Positions 1 through 7,854 of a DNA stretch of 10,310 nucleotides are shown in pieces (position 1 is the first letter of the stretch; every line of letters begins with the position of its first letter). Source of the DNA: Rhizopus sp. PT2906 (Eukaryota > Mucoromycota > Mucoromycetes > Mucorales > Rhizopodaceae); assembly GCA_025529335.1 (NCBI GenBank), contig JAMYHX010000846.1:1-10310 (forward strand), written 5' to 3'. Below the pieces are notes generated by a model. It was not told the origin of the DNA, did not search any database, and saw only the letters and a program-made list of their open reading frames with translations. The position numbers and the translations under genes were made by a program.

Positions 1-27
1 AATTGAGATAGACAAAGGATCATGTGA

Positions 28-836
28 TCAGGACTTATCCATATCTTCAAAGGTCATCTTTGGTTTATGTTGTTCAATTGTATTCTTGATAACTTGTTCA
101 ATCTCTTGTTCATTTTCGCTTAAATTTTCAGATAAATGCTTGATATATTCTTTAACAAGGTATCCTGTGCTGTAAAGTGCTGTTTGTTCCATGGCTGGGA
201 ATCTTGCATTATTTAAAGCAAGGCTGACACCTCTAAGGTTTATCGCACTTAATAGATTCTATACATCTATTTTAATATTTTGTCCCCACTCAAAAGTCAT
301 TAGATTATATTACCATAAACCCATCTTGTTCTTCTTTATCATTTACAGCTTCTTCATCTTCTTCATTATCTGTTATCCAATCACTGTCATCATTATCTTT
401 CTCCTTTTCTGATGTACTGATGCTATCTTTACTATCATCAATCTCTTCTTTTGGGATATCAAACAATTCTCCAATTTCTTTTCTATACAAGTTAATTAAT
501 CTCTTCTCATTATTATTCATTCTTACCTGCTTCCTCTTGTATTTCATGTTCAATAGGTCGAGGGAAGAAAAAGTCTGCTGTTTCCAAGTCTGCTTTATCC
601 CAATCGATCTTTGCTAGATTACTTTTATACTTTTTCTGATATTTGCTCTTTTTGGTATTCAAACTATTTGGTATCCTTTTCTTCTTCTTTGGCGGTATGA
701 CAACATCGTTTGTATTTGAATTATCTTCATAATTACTGTCAACAAGGTCTTGATCTCTAAATCCGTCACTCATTTCAGTTTCTGCACTGTCACAACGAAC
801 ACGCCTCTTTTTAACACTTTCTTCCTTGTCTGTCAT
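28..836 (-). CDS. Unrecognised charged, probably nuclear protein (234 aa, 3 exons)
   Basis: I do not recognise this family. Three exons are modelled on the minus strand: 836-527, 477-314 and 258-28, separated by introns of 49 and 55 nt, giving 234 aa with consistent phases. The first ~100 residues are basic and carry two nuclear-localisation-like clusters (VKKRRVR near residue 8, PPKKKKR near 48). Residues 104-158 are very acidic (D/E/S-rich). The C-terminal part from residue 159 is mostly helical in character and uncharged at first (ALNNARFPAMEQTALYSTGY, then a charged helix), faintly like a histone-fold segment; that comparison is only an impression. I start at the ATG at 836 because the upstream in-frame ATG at 884 only translates the pyrimidine-rich leader into a hydrophobic run. 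Intron 1 is odd: the frame only continues if the acceptor is AAG (ending at 478), not the nearby TAG at 483. Existence of a gene is fairly sure; exon 1/2 junction less so. Confidence 0.6.
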
Positions 837-945
837 TCTGTCAAAAAGAAGAAGAAAAAAGACAACAAAAGAAAAAACAACCAAAAAAAGGCTTTTATTT
901 TAATCTCAGCCTCTCTTTTCTTTTCTTTTCTTTTTTTAATATAAA
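837..945. promoter_or_regulatory. Short bidirectional promoter region
   Basis: This 109-bp gap lies between the divergent start codons of the unrecognised left gene (836, minus) and the phosphatase gene (946, plus). It holds purine-rich sequence near 846-895 and a pyrimidine-rich run near 908-937 just before the phosphatase ATG. Read on the minus strand, the 846-895 stretch is likewise pyrimidine-rich before its own ATG. Such tracts are common in leaders of fungal genes. I see no clear TATA box. The promoter role is inferred from position. Confidence 0.45.
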
Positions 946-2651
946 ATGAACAGAGAGCAAAAGGCTGAAGAAGTCAAGAATGAAGCCAATGTTTTATTCA
1001 AAGGTAAGCCCTTTTTCTTCTTTAATCTCTTGATTGATTCTTTTCTCTTGTTTAGAAAAGCATTTCTCAGAAGCTATAAAGAAATACACGGAAGCCATTG
1101 AACTTAATGACAGAGTTGCTTCTTATTACACCAACAGAGCCTTTTGTCATCTCAAGCTAGAAGCCTATGGTTATGCAATCTCGTAAGATCTATTATGTAT
1201 AATACATGTCTTTTTTCTCTTATTCAAATCATAGTGATGCAGACAAGGCACTTGAAATTGATCCTAATTTTACCAAGGTACAAGAACTAATCAGTTCCAA
1301 AAAGGGGGAAAATACTAATTATACCATAGGCAAATTACCGTCGTGCATCAGCCAATATGGCACTTGGTAACTTTAAGGAGGCTCTTAAGGACTTGAAGAT
1401 TGTATCAAAGCGTGCACCCAATGATAAAGATGCCAAATTAAAACTGGATGAATGTGCCAAGATTGTTCGAAGGGTTGAATTTGAAAAGGCTATTGAACAT
1501 AATGAAATGAGACGTAGTGTAGCAGATACTTTGGATATTGACGCCATGGGTAGAAATAATATACATGATAATTAAGCTCAATAACCTCAAAGATCAATAG
1601 CTATCGAATCTTCATATGATGGACCAAGGATTGACTCTGAGACGAACATGGTTGATAGAGAGTTTGTAAATGGAATGATTCAACGATTTAAGGATCAAAA
1701 GAAGATTCATAAGAAATATGCCTTTATGGTAAACTGATGATATATATATATATATATATACATATGTATATATAACATCCATTATAGATTATCTTGGCTG
1801 TACGCAAAATGATGTTGGAAGCACCTTCATTAATAGATGTAAAAGTTCCTTCTGATGGCAAATTAACTATATGTGGTGATGTTCATGGACAGTTTTATGA
1901 TTTTATCAACATATTCGATATCAATGGTTATCCTTCAGAAAAGCACACTTATTTATTTAATGGAGACTTTGTTGATCGTGGATCATTTTCTGTTGAAGTC
2001 ATCTTGACACTATTTGCATACAAATGGCTTTATCCAAACAACTTATACTTGGCAAGGGGTAATCATGAAACAGACAACATGAACAAAGTATATGGTTTTG
2101 AAGGCGAAGTAAAGGCAAAGTTTAGTGAAATGATGTTTAAATTATTTTCAGAAACATTCAATGCCTTACCACTGTCTCATGTTGTTGAAAACAAGATATT
2201 CGTGACCCATGGTGGCTTATTCTCTAGAGATAACGTTACCTTGGATGAGATCAGAAAGATTGATAGAATTGGTCAAGGACAACCAGGAGCTGAAGGTTTG
2301 ATGTGTGAATTACTTTGGTCTGATCCACAACCAGAGATGGGACGAGGAAAGAGCAAGAGAGGTGTTGGTATCCAATTTGGACCTGATGTGACTAGAAACT
2401 TTTTGGAAACAAACAACTTGGATATGATCATTAGAAGTCATGAAGTAAAAGAAGAGGGTTATGTGATTGAGCATGATGGTAAATGTGTTACTGTATTCTC
2501 TGCACCTAACTATTGGTAAGTCGCTCTATTGTTCTTTATCCTTTCTAACGATGATCATAGTGATACTGTTGGTAATAAGGGTGCCCTTATCAATATAACC
2601 CCTGATCTCAAATTAGACTATGTCACTTTCTCTGCAGTGGTATGTATTGTG

Positions 2652-2683
<32 letters not shown>

Positions 2684-2764
2684 TTATTAACTCTGTCATA
2701 GCCTCATCCATCAGTTAAACCAATGCAATATGCCAGTCAATTCAGTGGTTTATTAGGCATGTAA
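946..2764 (+). CDS. PPT1: Serine/threonine protein phosphatase 5 (TPR-PPP)
   Basis: This encodes a PPP5C/Ppt1-type phosphatase, a metal-dependent Ser/Thr phosphatase that in other eukaryotes binds Hsp90 through its TPR domain and dephosphorylates chaperone clients and Cdc37. Eight exons: 946-1003, 1056-1182, 1235-1277, 1330-1549, 1601-1728, 1788-2515, 2561-2639 and 2702-2764; 1446 nt, 481 aa, close to the family's ~500. Residues ~5-115 form three TPR units (NEANVLFK; YYTNRAFCHLKL; NYRRASANMALG). The catalytic domain has GDVHG (222-226), GDFVDRG (251-257), GNHE (283-286), THGG (332-335), SHEV (409-412) and SAPNYC ending at 435, so all metal ligands and the catalytic His are present. The C-terminal helix ends in LLGM, matching the autoinhibitory tail seen in PP5. 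Intron 1550-1600 removes two in-frame TAA codons. Introns 5 and 7 contain TA microsatellites. The identity is secure; the exon borders are well supported by phase and family motifs. Confidence 0.95.
1741..1774. repeat. TA dinucleotide repeat in phosphatase intron 5
   Basis: There are ten TA units followed by an imperfect continuation (CATATGTATATATA). The run lies wholly inside the intron 1729-1787. Confidence 0.85.
2651..2684. repeat. TA dinucleotide repeat in phosphatase intron 7
   Basis: An imperfect TA repeat with one C interruption lies inside the intron 2640-2701 and occupies about half of it. Confidence 0.8.
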
Positions 2765-2810
2765 TTAATCAATCAATGCCTCAAGTGATAGATTTTAACT
2801 AGTTCATTTA

Positions 2811-2816
2811 AATAAA
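2811..2816 (+). terminator. Candidate poly(A) signal of the phosphatase gene
   Basis: The hexamer AATAAA begins 47 bp after the TAA at 2762-2764. The position fits a eukaryotic polyadenylation signal, but such AT-rich hexamers also occur by chance in this sequence. Confidence 0.4.
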
Positions 2817-3165
2817 ATGACTGAATGAATGAGTAATAGAATGAAATCAACCACTGTTTGATAATAAGTGCAAGAAATAACAGGGCTATTGTCCCATAAT
2901 TAACAGTAATACATGTGTATAATTTAACAACATAAAAGATAACACTATAAGCTTCTTTTACCACACATTTGGGGATGTGTAGACAGAGAGAGGCTCTATC
3001 CTTCCTGCAAAATTGAACTATTCTGTAGGATGATCAAAGTTTAAAAACAAAAAAGGATTCATTGAGTACTGGTCTATGAGATACCCAGACCTGTCAAGAT
3101 ACATTGAGAGAATAAAAGAAACTGTTATTACTTGTAGGGCTTAGAATGTCTCTAATAAAAAGTCC

Positions 3166-3171
3166 TTTATT
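3166..3171 (-). terminator. Candidate poly(A) signal of the LtrA-family gene
   Basis: On the minus strand this reads AATAAA. It is 41 bp past the stop at 3212 (spliced 3' end), or 117 bp past the alternative stop at 3288. The shorter distance mildly favours the spliced ending. Confidence 0.35.
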
Positions 3172-3211
3172 TGCGTCAAGTTTAGTTATTGTCAATGGAA
3201 TTAGTCCATTA

Positions 3212-6200
3212 TTAATCTAAAAGATCCACTAAAGCTAATTTGAAAAAAAAAAAAGGAATAATGATTAATTCAGTCAAATGCTTTTGTTTACATTTTCCTA
3301 CCTTGAAAAACTAAAGAGCCAACCATGGTACTTAAAAGTACGATAGCATCTAAGCTTGCAAATGGAAGTGCACATAATGACCAAAGCACAACAGCATTGA
3401 TTACTCGTGATCCAATAATGATTTTTCCATAAATGTCTGCTATTCGTGTATTTAAAGCTTTGATAATAGAGTTTATGACAAGAATCAATCCACCAAAAAT
3501 AAGGAATGTCTTGTACACGAATACTAATTCATTCCTAGAAATTGTACCCGCAAATGAAACGTTTTCGCCTGCACCTTCTGCAGCTGCAGGCTCCGATCTA
3601 CGCATTAAATGGTTGTTGGCCGAATCGAGGTGATCATCACAGTAATAGCTAGTGATGGTATGCATGGCTGTATAAACAATGGATGAGGAAAGGTATTTAC
3701 ACCAGGTAGTATTAATTCGAGATATATTCTTATTCACTTTTTCGTATTTAATCGATTCGGCTATTTCTATGGGGTTATAATCATCTTGGTCCTGGTTTAC
3801 GACATCTTTAATCATTTGAATAGCACGCTTAGCATGATGTGTAGCTGATGTATTGGAGGATGATTCTGTTGTAGCAGGGGTGTCGGTAGAATGGGTATTG
3901 CTAGTATGCGTATCAGTAGACGTGGCTGTGTCATGTCCTGCGCTTTCTTGAGAAGATGGTGATTCTGCTGTGGTGTGACCCGTATTAGAAGTAGATGATT
4001 CACCATGGCCTATGCCTTGTGGCTCTTCTTCAAGCTTATTATCTCTCACAAGTTGATATTTGTATATTTTAAGGCTATGACAATAGTATATATATATATA
4101 TATCAGTTTTTTGTGGGTTAATAATCATATAAGATCCTTACACATCGATAAGCGAAATACCAAAGGCAACTTGGCACAAGTGTAAAGGAAAGTGAAGGTA
4201 TACCCATATTTGATGGTATTTGTTATGAAGAAAGATCTATAGAATGCCATGAGAAATTGAATGTATGCAAAGAAATTTCCTAGTTACTTCTTTGTTAAAG
4301 TCTTCAAAATACATAAAGAAGAATCCAAAGATGACAGCAACAGCCATGAAATTGGGACCACTATTATATAAGCAAAAAGGCATTAGTGTTTGTATGATTG
4401 ATATGGGTGTGATCATACACAATAATAAACTTTGTTCCTGCAGTTGCTACCAAATTGACTAGACCCATAAGGTTTTCACCTAAATTAAAAATGAGAATGT
4501 GAATACAAATAGATAGGATGCGATAATAGAACAGTTACCTAAAACAATGAGTGAAAGCAAGCCAAGTCTTTCAGCCAAATGACTAGCAGCCCAAGAAAGA
4601 GTTTTATCACCTCTAAAGATGACATTAACCAAGACTTCACAGAGCACACCCAAATACCAAAAAACACGATGTATATCGTTTTCAATCATTGTTAAAGATG
4701 CTGCCCAAAGAGCAATCGATAATAGGTTTGCTGCTATATAGCATGATAGAGCAACTCTAGACTTTGATTTCGCCAATAATGCAACAATAAACACTAGTCA
4801 AATAAAAGAAAAAAGTTGAGTACGTGTGTATATGTGCTAATGAATATGATAATTACCAACGAGGTACTCAATAACAAGTACTGCTTTCAATGCTAATAAC
4901 ATAGTACTTAGTATGATAAAGATAGTACAGCAAATAGACTTACTGATATAACCGTAGACATATCCTGGTGAATTTAAAAAGTATTCCGATGAACCAGCCA
5001 TACCAACTAGGATAAAAGATATTAGTGTTAGCTGAATACAACTATTTTGACTACTTTACCAACTGCACACATTTCGACTAACTTATAGATGTGATGAACT
5101 ACATCATCGCTATATATATTGTATGAAAAGTGAGTAAGTCATGATAAGCAGAATATCCTATATTTACGTATCAAATCTTGCGGTATATCTGATAAGAGGA
5201 TGTTAGTGAGCAAACGCGTAATGGTATTTAGTGGCACTTACAATGAACTTGCACACCATGCCCACCATGTAATAATGAACCATTGAGCATATAAACCCAA
5301 TGAGGACCAATCCTTTATGTGATGGCTATGAGTAAACTCGGATAGAGTAGCAACATAGAACAGATCATAAAACAGTTCCAACCAAGAAGCGGCCGTTTCC
5401 TCGCCAATGTCAGCACTGAGGTCAGGTTCAGGATATTGAAAGAATGGTCTACGAGTTGATACAGAAGATGAAGAAGTGGGTTGATGGGTATGTTTTGGTT
5501 TAAACTCTATATAGCAGTTATCATTAAATTCCATTATGTGACTATCAGGATGACGATGGTGATGATGATTTTCATGAGTATTATCTGCCTTGTAGTGAAT
5601 TTTAATCGAAAAATCTCGCTTAATTTTGTATAGGAAATCAGTTAAACCGTCTGTATCATGTACGCCGTTGAATAGTAATTTCTCTTTTTGGTCCAGTTTG
5701 AGCTAATCAAAATGCGGTTACTAAAAATACTTGTAAATTAAATAAATGACTTCACCCTAGTACAAAAATCGTTGGCAGATTCATGATCCAAAGCAAAGGT
5801 TTGATTTCCTTTTAGTTGACGAAAATGAATAACAATGATATAGTCCATGTCGGCTTGTTGCTTAGGATCATTTCTATGGAAACAGGTTATTTTAAGGTGT
5901 GATGATAGCCATAGCACTAAATACCTATGTTGCTCCCAATTTTCTACTTGATGCTTATATTCCTCTTTGCGATGCTTATGTGCACTATATTCTTCGATAG
6001 GATGAGTGATGACATCTCCAAACGTTTCATCTCCATGGTGATAAATGGGCTTTCCTGTTTGATCCGTTTCTATTTTTTCATTATTATCCTAAAGACATGT
6101 TTCATTATTACTGTTCTAGAATAATAATAATAATTAAAGTACCATAATCTCTGTCAATCCTATCGTTTCTTCTTCATCATCACTGCTTCTTTTATATAAA

Positions 6201-6289
6201 GAATTTCTTCCTATAGGAGGTCTAAATCTTCCTCCACGAAGAGTTGGTCCTCTTCTTATCGAACTCTGTGATGCGATGTTTGAACTCAT
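3212..6289 (-). CDS. LtrA-family (low temperature requirement A) multipass membrane protein
   Basis: This is a polytopic membrane protein of the LtrA family, whose molecular function is still poorly defined. Modelled exons: 6289-6143, 6088-5925, 5873-5756, 5702-5242, 5188-5168, 5109-5060, 5006-4857, 4793-4539, 4479-4419, 4360-4288, 4236-4142, 4074-3302 and 3234-3212; 796 aa, all phases consistent. Family hallmarks are WLELFYDLFYVATLSEFT (from residue 250), ITWWAWCASSLYTARFDTDD, GPNFMAVAVIFGF, and YLHFPLHLCQVAFGISLIDV, with many hydrophobic helices between. Unusual parts are a soluble N-terminus of about 249 residues with a His cluster (HENHHHHRHPDSH, 186-198), a loop at ~556-610 rich in Ser, Thr and His, and a 21-nt microexon. 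The 3' end is uncertain: without the last intron (3301-3235, strong T-tract before TTAG) the protein stops at 3288 after GRKM, giving 793 aa. The family call is strong; function and substrate are unknown. Confidence 0.85.
4087..4103. repeat. TA dinucleotide repeat in LtrA intron 11
   Basis: A run of about eight TA units lies inside the 67-nt intron 4141-4075, close to its acceptor (CATAG on the coding strand). Confidence 0.8.
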
Positions 6290-6501
6290 GAATAAAACGT
6301 GAAGAAGAAGAAAAAAGGAAAAGTAACTTTGCTATTTTTTACTCCTTATTTTTAAAATTCAGAAGCGTAGATCCTTTTTTTGTACAATTTAATGCAATAA
6401 GAGAATATAAATGGATACCATTTTTTTAATTTATTTATTTATTACAGTTTCGTACTACAGTTCCCAGGTCTTGACAGACATGACATTTTTACAAATAAAT
6501 C
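6290..6501 (-). promoter_or_regulatory. Upstream region of the LtrA-family gene
   Basis: This 212-bp gap lies between the NDUFA4-like stop (6502) and the LtrA start (6289). On the minus strand it has an AT-rich part around 6410-6445 and a pyrimidine-rich leader at about 6300-6320. It must hold the 3' end of the upstream gene and the promoter of the downstream one. No specific site is convincing. Confidence 0.3.
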
Positions 6502-6720
6502 TTAATGAATATGATGGAATCTAACACGATCACGATCATTCACAGGATTCCAATTAGGAAGCGATGTCTGATGGAAATTTGTACGAAGACCAGGTGAATG
6601 AAGTTGTCGATAACCAGAGTATGTAGCTGCTGTTAATGCTGAGCCTACAATGATCATTAAAGGTACAACTTCTGGATGACTGAAAGAACGCTTGAAGAAA
6701 TGCCGAATAGCTGGATGCAT
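6502..6720 (-). CDS. NDUFA4/MLRQ (B12D-like) mitochondrial inner-membrane subunit
   Basis: This single-exon gene encodes 72 aa. The family includes NDUFA4, first assigned to complex I as the MLRQ subunit and later shown in mammals to associate with cytochrome c oxidase (complex IV). A conserved-type HPEVVP segment (residues 15-20) leads into one membrane helix (about 18-37, PLMIIVGSALTAATYSGY). After it come an LRTN segment and a C-terminal NWNPVNDRDRVRFHHI stretch, comparable to the tryptophan and N-D pattern at the C-terminus of animal NDUFA4. The length fits the family (about 70-85 aa). The short basic N-terminus (HFFKRSF) suits import into mitochondria. The start at 6720 is the only suitable ATG. 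A TATATAAA motif lies 38-45 bp upstream. Family assignment is by eye and good, though not certain; which complex it serves in this fungus is unknown. Confidence 0.8.
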   Translation of the reverse strand: MHPAIRHFFKRSFSHPEVVPLMIIVGSALTAATYSGYRQLHSPGLRTNFHQTSLPNWNPVNDRDRVRFHHIH

Positions 6721-6758
6721 AATGAATTGTTAATTTTATTTTATTTTTTGGGCGTTCC

Positions 6759-6766
6759 TTTATATA
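6759..6766 (-). promoter_or_regulatory. Candidate TATA box of the NDUFA4-like gene
   Basis: On the minus strand this reads TATATAAA, starting about 45 bp upstream of the ATG at 6720. Position and sequence fit a core promoter TATA element, given a very short leader. The AT-rich background lowers confidence. Confidence 0.35.
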
Positions 6767-6938
6767 TTTCTCTGGTAAGATGACGATAGTATGAGGTATC
6801 CTTCTACTATTGGTGCCATGTTGCATAAATATTTCACTTGTCCTTCAAGAGCATAAAGTGAAAAGAATGAAATAATCATGACAATAAAAATAATATCCAT
6901 TAAATGCCTTTATTTACAAGGGAAAAGAAGAAGAAAAT

Positions 6939-7617
6939 CTAACTTCTTTTTAATAAGGTTAAAACTGCTGCGGCTTCAACTACGTCTACACCTGTATCAA
7001 AAGAGTTTAATCCAAACTTTTGAATCATTGAAATATCAGTTGTATGTCTACGTCGATGATTCTTTACAGACTCAGTAATGGGTAAATCCTTTTCTTGCTG
7101 TTGCTCTTCACCATCCAATAATACATCAAGATCATAACAATATCTATTTCCTGCTGCAATAGCTGCTGTGGCTGCTGTGGCTGCTGCCCTTTTATGATTC
7201 GATTTCATTGCCTCTTCATGTTTAGGTTCTTCCTTTTTTACTCTCTTTTTATACTTTCTCTTCTTTTTTTCTGTGCTTGTTCTCTTTTTATAGCTATTAC
7301 TGCTCGAAGGTGGTGGGAAATACTCTGTCCCACAAAGTATTTTGCCATGTTTCCATTTTACACCACAGGCATTACAGAGTGTACCCGCACCCTCTGGACC
7401 ACGTCGCCACATGGGTGTACTCTTTGAGCCACAGTATGAACATTGCTTATTTAGCTTGCTATTATTACTATTATTGCTATTTGCTATCGGTGGTGGATCT
7501 ATGTCCATTGTGGATGTAAAAGAGGTTTCATCTGTATGCGATTCTAGTAGATAATATCAATATGCTGTCCTATTAGATTCTGTAACTATTTACTTTCTTC
7601 TTCTTCCTCTTCTTCCC

Positions 7618-7648
<31 letters not shown>

Positions 7649-7814
7649 CTCACCTTCTTCTTCACCATCATCGCTTGCCCAATAATTTTTTTCTATTGAA
7701 GTAGATGGCTGTGCTTCTTCATTTGAAACAGTAACAGATTTCTGTGCATTGACTTGCTGATAATGCATCTTCATCTACAAATATGATTTAGCTCAAGTCT
7801 ATAGTGTATCCTTC

Positions 7815-7854
<40 letters not shown>

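Larger units (their letters stand above)
2765..3211. other. Convergent 3' intergenic region with poly(A)-type signals
   Basis: This 447-bp stretch lies between the stop codons of two convergent genes. I see no convincing gene in it. AATAAA at 2811-2816 lies 47 bp after the phosphatase stop. On the minus strand AATAAA (plus TTTATT, 3166-3171) lies 41 bp after the modelled stop of the LtrA gene. There is one small perfect stem, ACACAT at 2963-2968 with ATGTGT at 2975-2980 around a 6-nt loop. Short open frames here have no family features. Confidence 0.5.

Noticed and set aside
513..884. A start at 884 giving the left gene a hydrophobic, signal-peptide-like N-terminus
   Set aside because: The hydrophobic run is only the translation of a pyrimidine-rich leader. 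The ATG at 836 begins a charged, nuclear-type protein without membrane character.
1550..1600. Two in-frame TAA codons (flanked by CAA codons) in the phosphatase gene, suggesting TAA read as glutamine or a pseudogene
   Set aside because: A 51-nt intron with GTAGAA donor and CAATAG acceptor removes both and restores the family-like string DTLDIDAMAIESSY. All other genes here use TAA as a normal stop.
2773..2964. A 63-residue hydrophobic open frame in the convergent intergenic gap
   Set aside because: The composition follows AT-rich DNA, there is no family resemblance, and it lies in the expected 3' region of two genes.
2963..2980. Stem ACACAT/ATGTGT as a structured RNA or bacterial-type terminator
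   Set aside because: Six base pairs are too few in a eukaryotic 3' region, and no U-tract or wider structure follows.
4237..4422. A separate small membrane protein ending CIHSISHGIL
   Set aside because: It is LtrA exon 10 read into its intron. Splicing 4287-4237 gives the family-like continuation HQIWVYLHFPLHLC.
6554..6826. A 90-residue open frame overlapping the NDUFA4-like gene on the same strand
   Set aside because: It has no domain features and overlaps a recognisable gene in another frame.
7194..7554. Plus-strand open frames opposite the GATA finger
   Set aside because: They are antisense shadows of the Lys-rich and zinc-finger codons.
7815..7850. CRISPR-like or tandem array
   Set aside because: The unit is a plain ATT trinucleotide inside an intron, with no spacers.
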